DNA of 64,000 bases from Ptychodera flava (taxonomy: Eukaryota > Hemichordata > Enteropneusta > Ptychoderidae): the NCBI RefSeq assembly GCF_041260155.1, contig NC_091928.1:29630388-29694387 (forward strand), in the 5' to 3' direction. Below, in pieces: positions 1 to 14,200 of this stretch. Numbering within the stretch: the stretch's first letter is position 1; every line of letters begins with the position of its first letter. Under the pieces are notes generated by a model. That model ran no database searches. It was given only the letters and a program-made list of their open reading frames with translations, and was not told the origin of the DNA. The translations under genes were made by a program, and so were the position numbers.

Positions 1-3000
1 GTCTTCAGTAATCAGTTGACAGATATAGTTGATCGACAAAAAGGCCTGAACTTTAAAAGTCTGTGACACTTCCCCTCACAGCCACAGCATTCAGTAAAGT
101 CACAATTCATTGGTGCTAAAGTTTTCTAAGAGGCTACGTCTCACTGTTCCACCCCTCATATCAAATGGAGTAATCCATCTCTGTCACTTTTTAGAATATT
201 TGAATAATTGCGTATGACACTTTAAGATGGCCAATAATGTCCCATAATTGAAACAAAGTAGCTTTTGTAGACATTAGAAATTTGGTAATAACAGGTCCCA
301 AATAAAAATTCAAATAGGGATATTTTCCAATTATAATCTACCAGCCAAAGCTTCACACTGTTCTGTACTCACACGTTTTTTTAGTCATTAATTTTTACTA
401 ATGTTCAAGTTATTTTATACACAGAATTGTTCAAAAATCATTCTTATGACTCCTATCATTCTTTCAATTTTTTCCTTGTATACTATCAGTGTACTACCAT
501 TTATCGTAGAGTTCAAGGGTAAACTTTTCATCCCATTGACTGTGCCTCCCAGTGTGTACATCTAGTCAAAGCAGTGTGCTTCAGTCTTTGTTTTTACACT
601 TGAAGTACAAATGTCAAAATTTGCTTTCTTGTAAATATGAAAACAGTGTTGCCCCTATAAAATATTTCTCACAACAACTGTGTGTGCTGTTGATGTGTGG
701 AATTAGATCCAATATTTACATAAGATAGGCCTGTTTCATTTGTGGCTGGAGTGTGAAGTTCAAAAAATGTCTTTGTAATAGTTTTTGTCTTTCGGTATAT
801 TGTTCTCTCGGTAGTCAAGAAAATACTGGTAACTTCTTCATACATTGCAGTGCCATTCAGTGTTATATTTTAACTCTTTTTATGCGTTTACTCAGAGTAC
901 CGCAGGTATACTTGTATTTTGTAATGCCATTTCTTGTATGCCAGATAATGTAAAGAGGCTAACATCACGTTTATATTTATTTCCTTCATTATCTTGACAA
1001 AAATTAAAAGTAATGCCACTGTGTAGTGTTGTGTTTTCATTTCATGGGGTCAAACAAGCAATTGCTTTCCAAGTACCAGATAGTCAGGGTAGTGAGTTCA
1101 GTCAGGTCGTATGCTCTATTGTTTTCACTGCATTGGAATGCCTTAATACTTTTGTATTGAGTCAAAAACTTTTGTAAGTTTTTGATACTTTTGATAAATG
1201 TGTGTCTAAATTTCTGTGATAGCAAAGTGTTGCATGCTCAAAGGTATATGTCCTTGAAGACACAAAACATACCTTTTGTACCTAAATTTAGGGGTCTCTT
1301 CTGTAAAATTCAGCCATGTGCTGGTGCTCTGTGAACTCTGACCCTTGTTCAGGGTCGAAGGTCACCAGAGCACCCACATATGGCAGAATCTTTTAGTTTA
1401 AAGACTGATTTACGTTACATGGGGCAAAGATCGTACAAAGTGAGACAACTGAACATGTTGATATGCAAATGATTATGATACTCAGTGCAGGATGGTAGTT
1501 GCATTATGCTAATGATGGTGGAAATTGCAAAAAATGGCAAATGAAAATTTAAGTAAAGCTTTGAATTTTTGCATAACGTTATGCACATTAACTTGCCCCA
1601 TAAAGACAGGAAATCAGTGAAGATTTTTTTTTTCATCAACTCAAACACATCCTTGCAGTTGTAAAGTTGTGGAATTTTTAAAAAGTAACAGTGTTTTGCT
1701 ACATATTTTAAGAGGTATTTTATATTTTGTATAGCAAGTACAAAATTATGATAATTTTCTTATATAAAGTTTTTGTTTTACCCATAAATTAGTTTGTAAT
1801 GGAGACTTTCATGTTTATAAGTTCGACACTAGTTTTACCTCTGTGAACAACAACCAAACAATGATATTATAGTGTTTAGAAATGTATATCATAGCTGTCT
1901 AGAAGCAACACTTAGTTTGTTGCATATTTCATTGTATTTTTTCACTTCAAAACTGACCCAAAGCCATAACACCCCTGTTTCATATGCTTTAATCCATTTT
2001 TCATCAGTAGAAAAAACATAAAAAAGGAAGAAAGATTGTACATTGTTTTTATGGCAAGATTAGATTACTAAATGCAAGATGTGTCTTTTTCGGTAGTACG
2101 AGTATTATGAGTAATAACTCACATAGCACTGGATGTAAAACCATTGATATTGCAAGATTTATGTGGAAAGTAATGATACCAAAGGAATAAATCTGTTAAA
2201 TATCTATACATCAAAGAGATCTACAGACTGTTTCACTGTCACTATTTGGTAAACAAATAATCGAGCTGTACCAAAAGCACTTTCACACCAAAAGTTTTTA
2301 AAATGCAGTGCTGTGAACAGTTATGATAAAGATCACTTAGGTTGGTAGCATCATTTTAATACAATACGATACTGATGTTTTTACTGCAGTTGCCGTGATT
2401 TTCAAAACTATGGTCTACAGATCAGAATGTGTAGTGGTACCTTATGCAGTTTTTTGGCAAAGAAATTTTCAATGTATGATTACAATCAAAACTATGTTAG
2501 AGTGGGTTTTTTATTGAAGTGTGTAAAACAGGAAAATGTCTGATGTCACAGAAAAATCTGTTGTTGCATTTGTAATTTCAACATCTTGACATTTATCATT
2601 CCAAAGACAACGAGGTTACAATTTGCCCTGAGGTAGATTTCTCTTTAGAAGATCTGAAAGATTATCCTTTCATAGACTACCAGTACCTATCAAATGTTTT
2701 GTATAAAAGGGATACTGGACTAGAATTCAACTGCAAACTATAACACTGCATTTTACATGTATACATGTTGTATGTCGTTTCTTGATTTTGTTGATTTTGT
2801 TTTCACCCTTTTTGGTTTTATGTCAACTACAGTTTCTTGTTCTATCTCCCCAAAGCATGTTGAGATAGACAGTTTTCAGCTTGTCAACTCAGCATTGTGC
2901 ATATGTAAACTGCCTTGTTATTGTTGACAAGGAAATTCTGGTCCAGACTGGAATTTTCATATGTTATAAATATTACTGCGTTTTACTCCTGTAGATGCTC

Positions 3001-3352
3001 CATTTACCAGCCACTATAAAAGTGGATGTTTCAGCATGCTTTGCAGAGTAGAACAAGACTTTCCAATCGACACACAAAATAAAAGTTATGAAAACATCAT
3101 CAAAAAGTAACAACTACAGTCCTTTTTGAGTAAAAGGAGGTTTTCAATATTGGTTCAGAATTTTCACATGTATTTTCAAAGGAAAAGAAACCTCATGATA
3201 CTGTGCTGCCAATGTTAACCAGTCTTTTTTTGGGGGGTGAACTGTAGAGGTTGAAATTTGTCTACCCAACTATTCTTGTTTTTTTACACATATTTAGAAC
3301 TGTTATTTATGAACGAGAAGACAAATTTGTCTTTCTTTTCACACTAGGAGAA
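1..3352. other. non-coding stretch, no gene recognised
   Basis: No reading frame here looks like protein and no transposon ends were seen apart from the hairpin at 1308-1389, listed separately. The DNA is AT-rich and unique-looking. It could be the long 3' untranslated region or spacer of a gene left of the window, since AATAAA-type signals occur (near 2189 and near 3836), but this is only a guess. Confidence 0.4.
1308..1389. other. 82-nt imperfect hairpin
   Basis: Two arms of about 38 nt (1308-1345 and 1351-1389) are inverted repeats with roughly 80% pairing and a loop of about 5 nt. Size and loop are in the range of a microRNA precursor, but a short foldback repeat fits equally well. Mature strand, orientation and expression cannot be judged from sequence. 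Confidence 0.45.
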
Positions 3353-3572
3353 TTAACCCTTTGAGCGCCAAAGTCAATTTTTGTCGCCCTTATAAAATAT
3401 ACCTCAGTCAATTTTTGTCAGATTTTTGCCAAAATTTTGATAAAAACTGTGGCTGATGAAATATTGTGTTCATTTTGTCCAAAATTATCAGAAAAATTAC
3501 AGAAAAGTTCATAAAAATTGGTAAAATGTTGCACTAAAATTTTGTTGGGAAAAACAGCACTCAAAGGGTTAA
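3353..3572. mobile_element. MITE with TTAACCCTTTGAG ends
   Basis: About 220 bp bounded by inverted ends: left TTAACCCTTTGAGCGC and right its complement with one change. The interior is AT-rich with no coding capacity. The TTAA at each outer edge may be part of the terminal repeat or a target duplication. Non-autonomous DNA transposon; superfamily not assigned. Confidence 0.6.
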
Positions 3573-4349
3573 AATAAATTTTCATGTCCATTAGAGGCCA
3601 AAATAATATGAAGAACTCAAATAAATATGCAAACATGCAAATTTGTTGCAATTGTATTAGCAATAATAATCTAATTTGCCTGTTTTGCAAAATACTCTCA
3701 TTTTCTCTTTATTAGAATCATGGCTAACAAATTGTATTTGCTCTTTCATATTTTCCCTTGCTCTACTGTTTCTCTGTCATCTATTTGTGCAGTTTTCTCA
3801 TATTGTCATACACTTAAAATTATGAATTGAACTTTAATAAAGTTTGTACAATGTACTCAAGTAATTTTGTATTTTTTTTCAAAATCATGAAAGCGAAATT
3901 AGTGCTTTGTTTAAAGGGAGGGGGTAGTTCCGTCTATGGCTGTGTGTATGGGATATGTAACAACAGGTCTGTTGCTATGCACAATATATCCCTTGTGCAT
4001 AATCCAAACTTTTTGAATGACAACTGTACTGAAACTTGTAGTAGCTTCACATTAACAAAGGCACACGACCAAAGTTAATGTGACAAAATTTTGCCTTTGT
4101 AGTGATTGGAAAGCTACAAAACTGGTGGACAAGGAACATGCATCAAATGCTGAACTTGCTTCACAATTGCTTGACATCCATTTCAAATTTTTGGAGAAGC
4201 AATATTTATCAACAAAAAATCTGCACAGCCCCAGACGGGGCGACCGATCCCCTACCTTGAAAAGGACACCAAATGAAACCATACGTACGCTAGCACAACT
4301 CATCAAGTAACAGCAACTTAACTGGCCCAAAGAAATTGAAGGAATTTTC

Positions 4350-5241
4350 ACTTATCTAGGGAGTACTACCTGAGCACGACCCGCATATCGACCCCACGGA
4401 CATTCGAAATTTCACTACTTTATATCGATACTCTACTGTTTCTCCGTTCTCTGGCCAGAAACCTCAGTTAAGTTTAAGCGGTAACGAGGGCAACATTACG
4501 TGTTTAACTGCTGAGCTACTTGCAATCCAAATTGTATCACAAAATTTCGACATTATTGTTCCCGGCAAATCAGTTCTGCAGTTCTGAAGAGCAGACGACA
4601 CTTCAAAAACTTTGACGTCACAACTCCCAACTCTGTGTTTGTGCAGTTACAGAAACTTCGTCTCGTCGTTTTCCGTTCTTGGTAAGAATAATTTCACTTT
4701 CACGAACACAATTTCTGACAACGAAAACATTAACACATTACAATTTGCCAATCTTCAAGAAGAATTGAGTATCGGTGAACGCTGCTTCATACGAAGTGTT
4801 GAACTTGCGGCCAAGCTCGGCTGCAAATTCTGGAGTTTGAGGACAACACATATCGACGAGCCGAAGACGCACATTGTCGGCTCGGTTGGAAGGAACTGAA
4901 ACCGGACCTATAATTTAATTTGGTACAGTGACTTGGTAAGATAACAGTACATTTTCTATTTGAACTTGTCGCATTATTTATTCTTTACTTATTGTTTCTC
5001 TGCAAAGTACCGCCAATACGATGTATATTTTGCGTTGTTCTAAAGTTTCAACCATTTTCCATTTACGTAGACAATTTTGAATTCTCTTCAGTGGGATCGT
5101 AACAATCTTTCAATTTAACTTTGTCAAGCGTAGACGTTTTGCTCTAAAAGTACAACCTGTTAAGTTGCATTAAATGAGTATAGGTTAACGTGCTAGAACT
5201 TTTTGTTTCTTGATTTCGAATCAAAATTTTTAGTGTTCAAC
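4350..5241 (+). promoter_or_regulatory. putative promoter and 5' region of the HORMA-domain gene
   Basis: The 900 bp before the HORMAD start codon are richer in CG dinucleotides than the flanking DNA. A perfect palindromic CRE (TGACGTCA) lies at 4613-4620 and an 8-bp-arm hairpin (CGAGCCGA/TCGGCTCG) at about 4857-4886. GTAAGA near 4936 could be the donor of a non-coding first exon. No TATA box was convincingly placed. The promoter assignment is inference from position and composition. Confidence 0.4.
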
Positions 5242-8200
5242 ATGGCAGTAGCGACCGCGGTACGTTCGAAGAATAAAGAGAAAACAGGAAATGTAAGTTA
5301 TACATGGCATTGATCGGTAAATGAGAAATATTTAGGACATTTTTCACAAAATAGCAATATGACAAGCTAAACGGTACACCACTGGTAAAAAAGTCCTTCA
5401 AAGTAGCGTTCAAAAAACAGAAACGCACATCTGCATGCATTGTCATGCACGTTGTACTATATTTGTTGTGATTCTAGATCTGGATCTCATTTCAACGTTT
5501 GTTGCATAAATAGCGCAAATTCCCATAAAACAGCATTCTAAGAAGATCTTTGTTTTACTGTATTGGTTGTCAGTACCAAATATACTAGCTAGATGCTAGC
5601 TCAGAATAGAAAGGCTGAAGTGTTTTGTATGTTTATTGTCACTTTGTTTGTTCATTGTCCAAGTTGTTCACAGTGCTCTCTCTCTGTACAGCTTACAGGG
5701 ACATCAAATACAAGTTCTGCTTAAATCCTTTATGACTTTTCAAACGAGTCTTTTTCATCATTTTTAATGCTTATTTACTTTAGTGGTCAAGTATCTTTCC
5801 GCAAGAACAGCTGTTAGAAACACAGTCAGCACTTTTTGTCAAGAAGCTCCTTGCTGTAGCTATTTCTAATATAACCTACCTACGAGCAATTTTCCCAGAA
5901 CATGCCTTTGGAGATAGGTGCCTTGAAGGTATGCCTCCCAAGAATATATGTACTATCTATATGAGAATAATAATTTAATAATGCCTTTGCCTCTTCTCTA
6001 TCAATCTCTCAGATTTTGCACATAAAAAGAAGTTGAATAGACTTTAAAATTCCAGTATTATCGGAAGTTAGTGTGTAATTTTACAAAAAACCCTTATCCT
6101 ACTTGAAAAATTGTGATGGTTGAGAAGTTGTATCATATCAGAGCAGATGGAAAAAACAAACATAAACTTTGAAAATCTACAGTTCAGCTCTCGGTAAAAG
6201 ACTTAGTTTTACGACTTATTTTTGTGTTTGATCTCTTTAAGTCTTGTTTTTACACTGTTAATTAACCTTTTCTAAGTTTGTCTTATAGATAGTAGTTACC
6301 AATTTTTTTTTAAAGAGCTTGGTACTCAGATGTCTGGATTTCATAAGTATTATTGTTTAGCCATTATATCTTTGTAGTGCACAGATGGTATCACGAATGT
6401 TCTGCTTGGTAATATTAATTGTCAACGATTTCAATAGTTAGGTCTAGCATGCTGATACTCCGTAATTGACAAAAGGTTTATTTTCAAATGTATGGTATCT
6501 ATTTGTTGTAGATCTTAATTTGAAGATTCTCAGAGATGACAGTGCATGTCCTGGTGCCTGTAAACTTATCAAGTGGGTTAAAGGATGTTTTGATGCTCTG
6601 GATAAGAAATATGTAAGTTTAAATTATATCTTGTAAATTTTAAAACGTATACCTGTTACCTGTTAAAATTATTGAAAATTGCACTGATTATGTCGCAGCA
6701 GTGAATAAAAGCTTGACATCTTTTTAGAGTGTTTACACAGGAATTAGAGAAATACCCACTCCTGTGACAGTGTGTCATTTATATTTGATAAATTCAAAGG
6801 AGAATTGTAACGGTCACTGTATGTACTCATTTCTTCTATATTTTGCTTTATGCACACAGCTACGAGCTGTCATTCTTGGGTAAGTTCACCTTTTTGATAA
6901 AATTTTCAAATCACTCTGAAATATGGACAATGCCATGCATGTGTAAGAAACTAGAAACTGAAAGTATAGCATTTGGAGTTTTTCAAAAAAACTATAAAGA
7001 TTAATATACTTTTGCGCTCACTAATTTCCAGGGTTCTCAAAAATTTTTGAAGTAGGCGGAAAATTCAGAAAAGTAGGCGGTTAGCTCTGTGTGCAACCAG
7101 GTTCCCTGGGCGGGCGGGGGGTGGTGGGGAACAGTTCTGAGCAATTTCATGCATTCTTATACAGTGTATAAAATGCTATTCAAACATACACACAGGGGGA
7201 GGGTTTCAGGGAGGGGGTCCCCTCCCTGTGTGCAAGAAATTTTTAAAATTTGAAGACATTTTGTAGTAATTTCATGCCTTCTTGTACTGTATGAAGAGTG
7301 TTTAGGATTATTTTTAAATTTGAAGACATTTCTGAGCAATTTCATGCATTCTTATACAGTGTATAAAAGGCTATTTCAACATACACACAGGGGAGGATTT
7401 CTGGGACGGGGTCCCCCGTCCCTGTAGACAAGAAATTTTTAAATTTTGAAGATATTTTGGAATTATTTTATGCATTCTTGTACAATATTAAAGACCATTT
7501 CAGCATACAGAATAATCATTATCATTGCCAATTAAAACATGTTTTCAAGGGATAAAGTTTAAAACAAAGTCAGAAAAATTATTTGATATCACTCGGGCCT
7601 GTCAACTGCATTAAGTTGACAAGGATAATAGCAAAATTTCACCAGACTGTTGTGTAGAATTATGTTTAGCTCATGACTTGAACAAACATTTTGAATTACA
7701 ACATAGAATGGGGCGTAGGGTTTTCACAACCCAGATAACGATCCGCTAGAATCCTGACCAGTCTTGCCTTACAAAGTGTTTTACTGTTTTAAATAAAATT
7801 GATTGAAGATACAGTAAAATCAAACAGTTTATTCAATTCAATGAATTATAGGAACACAATTTTCAGTGATTTTAATTCACTGTACTAATTTCACAATAAA
7901 ACGAATCCGCGAGCTGATTATTGTTTTTTTGCTGATGTTGATATAATTGAAAAAGAGAGCTAAATTTCAGAGCTCATGTTTGATAAAACCTCAAACTAAC
8001 GACACTGAACGCCAGCCTGTACTACACCGTGTGTGTACAAAGCACCGGTAGTCAATTGTAACACAGTGCACACAACGTGATATCGGTCGACCTGAAATTT
8101 GACACCGTGGTCGACATAGCGTTTCAAAAGTACGAAAAGTGAGACCAAGTAATTTTTGTTTATTTAGATTTGATCTAAACCTCCCAAAACCAACAGACAA

Positions 8201-11200
8201 AGTCAGAAAATCAAAGTTTTCAAGCGTCGACTTTCTCTTCCGCGATGCACACAACCACGGCCCCTCCACAAAACGCGATGTCGATCGACTTGAGTTGAAT
8301 ATTGACATCGTGATCGACCATGCATGGATTGACGTGGCGTTTCGAAAGTATGAAAACTAGAGACTCAGTAACTTGTGGTCGCTTTAGATTTGATCAAAAA
8401 CCTACCAAACCCATCAGACTAGGCCCTACTCTTACGCAGAAAACCAAAGCTCTCAAGCGTCGACTTTCTCTTCCGCGTTTGAGCGAAACAAAAGTCGGCT
8501 TCATTCGGAATGGTCGGCTATTCGCGGGCATAACGTCATTGTATGTTAGTCCAATTTTCGGCTATACCCGATGTGAACGTCGGAATAATTCGGGCTGTGA
8601 TCGGGCGAGCGAGGTTGACCTAGAGAGCAACAACACGTTCGCTGATCGCGGTACTACAGTGATAGCAACAAGTTCACCGCGTAAATTGCTAGAGTACATA
8701 TAGCCACATCGGCCCTTCTGAAATATTATCTGCGGCTTGCAAGACCACAAAAAATCTAATTATTGTTATCAAAATCAGAATTTCCATGCCAGAGAGCGAA
8801 ACAGTGCTGAAAACAGCTGTGAAAAGTAGCCGGCCAAACTACGAAAGTAGCCGGTCAATTTGGCCGGCATCCGGCTAAAAATGAACACGCTGAATTTCCC
8901 CATTTTCCTGTGGATCACTGAATAACCAATGTACCCACTTTTTAGGAAATTAATATTTAAGATCATTTTTGTTTTAAAGTATGATGTGTCCAAAAATTTC
9001 CTTTTCTCTCACCAGATATTTGTCGATCCAGAAACTCCTGAGGTATGAGTCACTGTCATTCTGTTGAAAAATTTATTTTTGACAAAATGTGACATAAAAT
9101 AGGTGTGACTTTTGGCTTATTTGGCCTTTCAACAAACCGGAAAGAAACAAAACTATTAAGAAAACTATTGAGAAAACTATTAAGACTGAGAAGGTCATGA
9201 TTACTGTTCTAAAAATGTCTTTCTGAACAATGGTTGATCTACAGTAGATACCTAAAATAAACCTGAGTGATGCAGATCAAATGTTGCTAATTTTTGAATA
9301 GATGAATAAGTATTTGTCCAACTCCAAATTGAGCTGAGTCAGTTGTGTAACAAATATTGATATATTTACAGAGTTTGATTGAATCCTACACATTCAAATT
9401 TGATTACCAAAACAAAGGAGGAATGACAATCTACAGGTAAGACAAATGTTAAATAAGGTAGATGCACCTCGGGGACAGACGTTCTGACTCTCAAACTTTT
9501 ACAGTTCTTTTCTGATCTACCACTTGTGGGGGTTCATTTTGAAGCCCTTGGTGAAAAAAACTTTTTACCGGCTTACTTTTTAAAATTCAGAAATTTTGAT
9601 ATTTCTCCATACAGTTAAGACAGGGATGGCGGCCATTTTGAATTTCAAATATCGGTAAATCTTTGGTAATTTGTTTCTCTAGTACCAAACTTTGCACGGT
9701 GACCCCCGATTTTTAGTTTTGATTTGGTAAGGGAATAATTGAAAGTCTCATTGAGGAAAGTTCTAGCCAGAGTTTAAGTCTTTCACTTTTGAGGTGCATA
9801 CTACCTTAACTAATTTATTATACAGGCTTTTCATTTCATTTCAGAAATTGATAATCATGCAGGAAAAAATTCATAGGGCATTATTACAATAACTTGTAAG
9901 CAAATTGATTTCAATGAATGAAAATGAAGTTTTAGTGGATAGCTGTAAAACAGTATTATGTCTTCGCATGTCGTATAGTTTTATATCTTTACTTCATAAA
10001 CTGATGCTCAAATGTGTAGTTTCTGTAGCATAAAATTTCTAATCATTAAAGTATTTTTCTTGGAAATGAAAAAAAGTTTCACGCTTTGTTGCATCAGACA
10101 CAACTTTCTCTCTGTGTAAATGAGCCAAACAGTTGTTGTGTATAAAGTTTTGAAGACTTTTAAGTACAATCTAAAAACTGCCGATTAGCTTTCTTACTGT
10201 CATCACCAATTTCTTATTGGATTTAGTCCAAGAGCATTTTTCTGTCTTTCTGGCAGTCTGCCATTATTACCATAAAGAGATCAATAACATCTACTTTTGA
10301 CTTTAAAAGCCAAACTTTTTATGCAATTTTGTACGCATTTCTCCCAATAGGAATGACAAGAAAGTAGCAAGTGCATACAGTGAAAGCCAAACCAAGAAAG
10401 CTACCATTATCCTGCTGAGAACAATCATTGTTCTGACACAGTCACTGAAATCACTGCCTGATAATGTCTTCATGACAATGAAACTTCTGTATTATGATGA
10501 TTGTGAGTATTGGTCAATGAGCAAAGTGAATCTTTTTCTGCCAGAGTAACTTCATTTTCATATATCATTTTCAGAATAACCATAATTCAGTAGAGTGATC
10601 CCTTTGTGCAATAGTGATTATCAGTTTAGATCTGAAGGAATTGACCTGCATCAAATTGATTGCTTTTCTACTCCAGCTGTTGATGCAAAATTAGGATGAT
10701 TTTGCATTTGCCATGGTATATTGCTGTTATCTAGTAATGCAAAAAACAAAATTACTCAAATACAAATATTGCTACCTGAAAGGTAACTTTTCAAGTTTGT
10801 GTTTCTGCTTAGTTACAAATTTAACTCTGCATTTGATCAGACAACAATCATGAAATTGGTAATTACTGCAGAGGAATTCCTAATTTTCTCTATTGACAAG
10901 ATCCAATTGTATACCTTGTACCAATTAAACAAGTTTCATATACATCTAAATGCTGTTTTGCACAAAAAGTGATTTGAAACATTTAGTCTACCAGGGGAAA
11001 GTCTAGACTCAAATATTTTCATGCAAATTTACAATAATTTAATGTAGAATGTTTTTGCCCAATGCTTGCTTTGCATGTAGAGTCAGATTGTAAAACTAAT
11101 GTAAGTACTACATACACTAGATGCAGTGAGGAAATGTCTTTTCTTGCTTTAAACAGTAACACCAGCAGACTATGAACCACCAGGCTTCAAAGCTGCAGAG

Positions 11201-14200
11201 TCTGATAAATTCAACTATGATATTGAACCAATGAACATCAAAGTTGGTGATGTCCAAACAGTAAGTACTAAGTTGTCACTCTTTAAAAAGGCCAAGTTAT
11301 ATTTATTTAAAAGTATTAAATCACTGGATTACACCATGCTATTGCATATTTTTGTTTTTCCATACTTGCATGTCTGCATACTAGTTGATAGAATACTAGC
11401 TCAGCACCGACTGTGGGTTATCTCCTAGCTTATTAGGCTGCATTCACAAATACTGGGTGTGATGGTGGGGGTGGTGGGGGCTAGAAGAATTCAAGGGAAT
11501 TTTAAATTTTTTGAGGGTTTTGAAGGGATCCGAAAAAAGTTTTCAATAACGATTGCTCAGGCTCCCCCTCACTATTATTTGTGAATGCAGTCTAAGGAAA
11601 ACATACAATCCAGTTTTTGCATGGACCTGTAGATACAGTAAGCTTTTCATGACTTATTTGGCACTTGTTCTGCAAGGAAGCTTGTAATTTCTTCATAGCT
11701 GTGTCAAAGCTCAAGGATCATACTTCAATATACAGAATAACCTTCACTAATTTTACCTTTTTATTTCTTTTCCTTCTCCATTTTCTCTTTTCATTATTCC
11801 AACGCTAGCCTTTCCACACGTAAGTGTTTGATCTTCTTGCATTTTTGAATTCAGAACAGTAACAGCAAAAAATACCCATGAAAAAAGCCACATATTGGCC
11901 CCAAAGACGAGAAGCAAAAAGAGCATACCTATTGCATTGTTGTCTTTTTTCATAAGTTGTTTCTGCAGGATCTTTTACCTTGATATAAAGTAATGCTCTT
12001 AACATCAGCTTCAGAATATCTGACATGGCATATTTTTTGACATGCAGTGACCCATTCTTCATGTCTATTGAATTTGGATTTTTGTTGTATCCTTGAAAAT
12101 GTTCCAGTGTCAGGTTTTACTGAATACATATAATGTCTCTTGGTAACATAGCCCCTGAGAATATACTGGTATGAGTAGAGATTGGAAATTTTAAGTGTAA
12201 TTTTACATTCATGTGGGTTAAAGTTTGGCAGCAATTACATGTACCTGTTGTCTCCAACAGTGTAAAGTTACGCATAACAACCGACGGATCACAGTTTGAA
12301 ATGAAAGATGGAGAAGAAGAAGGAAAAGATGAAGATGAGGAAGTTGAAGATGTTGTAGAAGATGGAAATGAAACACTGGTCAGCACGTCAGGTCTGGACA
12401 AAGATGATGAAAAAGATGTAGACGAAGAGATGCAAGAGGTAAGGAATAATTGAACTTACCAGAGGAAACTGGTATAGTATTCTTGTTGATTGAGAGGGGC
12501 AGATAGATGTATCAGATTCTCATTAAATGTCATGAATCACTCCGTCTACTTGTGGCAATTGTCATAGAAAAGATTTATGAAAAAGAACTACAGGTACAGA
12601 TATGGAAGGTTTAAATGTGGTGTTATGCTATATCAGTAAGTGACAAAACTATGCAGATGAGGGTTTTGGTATCTCAAGCCTTGGTAAATACTAAATGTTC
12701 CAAATATCTGTTCATGGTGCAAATATCTACCTTATTATTACTAAATGGATACTTGGTATTTGCCAGAGATATTCAACTGTTACAGTGTCAGTGTGAAGAC
12801 AGTAAAATTTTGTTCGGGACAAATTAAAAATTTTTTGTTATAATCAGGTGACTTAAAAACACCTGCACTTGTTCCATTATGACAGTTTTCTAAATGTGAT
12901 TGGACTGCCATGGCATTTTTTTAATCAATCATAATTTTCACTGATATATTATGCAGAATCCTCCCAAGTAAGAGCTAGGCCAGGAAGGAAAATGAAATCT
13001 TTCCTCGGAATCGCAGCTTCTAATTTGTTTTTGAAATTGCAACAAATACTCCTGCATTGCAATTATTTTACTTTTAGGGTATTTTTGATGTGCATATTTT
13101 TATTGTTTTTTTATTCTAGGAGAATGTGAAAATGCTCGGACTTTGTTCTCTCAACACTGCCTTTATGTTACAGTAATACCTCTATTATTGTGGACAGTTT
13201 GTAAAATCTAGAACTAGTCATCAGTGCAATTAGAAGATTTTGCTGATTTGTTAAAAAAATTAAAAAAATTGCTCACCCATCTGTAGCTTTCCAAATATTC
13301 TGCAGAACAAGGATTTTTTTCTCTTGCCTCATTGTGTTGGCTATATCAGAAGAAGTATAGACACGAAATTCTAGCTCTGATGTACTTTTGCATTGGATCA
13401 TCTCAAAAAGTTTTTATTTTCATGAAAGGAGGAAGATGGAGTGGCCCTGGAACTTGAATCCCTCAATCAGGAATCACAGGAGGCATTGAAGACAGAAAAG
13501 AAGAAATCTGAGGAACCAGCAGTATGTGCTGATGTACCAATAGGAAGTCCTGCAAAACCAGGTAACACATTTGCACTTGGTACTGTTCACAATTTAATGG
13601 CACAGAAAGGTGATCAACTTCATCTCAGCACAAACTGACTCACTTGATTGAACTTCCAAAAAGGAACAACACAATTAATAGTCGTCATGTTAATAATTAA
13701 TGCTTGGTACCTTAAATTCTATTTTGCCAACTGAGTGAGTCATAAAAGTCTAGGGTGGTGGAATGTATTTTCAATATTGCAGATTTCTAAGGGTAAAACA
13801 CATAAGTTAAATTTTAGGTAATACAGGAATTTCATACCAGAAATGCCTAAAAGTTTATGAGTAAGTGTAGCTAGTTCCACAAACAAACAGAACTTTTTGC
13901 CATAAAAGCAATCATTTCAGTGATAAAGATATTTATAAAGTCACTTTCTCAAACTCTTGCTGTGGTCAGAAGTCGACACTTTACCCACAATGCCTTCCAC
14001 TGTCATGTCATTTGCACCTGAACACAAGGCAAAAGATATGTAAAGTAGAGAGAATTCAATATGCAGGAAGCAGGGATTTACGACTATATACAGCAGCTGA
14101 AATCTATCATCATGAATTATTTTATGAAAAATTTCCTGACGTTGATATAAGGAAGGGGTCTGCAATGTACATTATCATATTGTTAAAATAATGCATTTTT

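Noticed and set aside
8139-8703. Overlapping plus-strand frames of 73 and 127 codons
   Set aside because: They lie in the duplicated repeat of HORMAD intron 4 and show no domain or family pattern.
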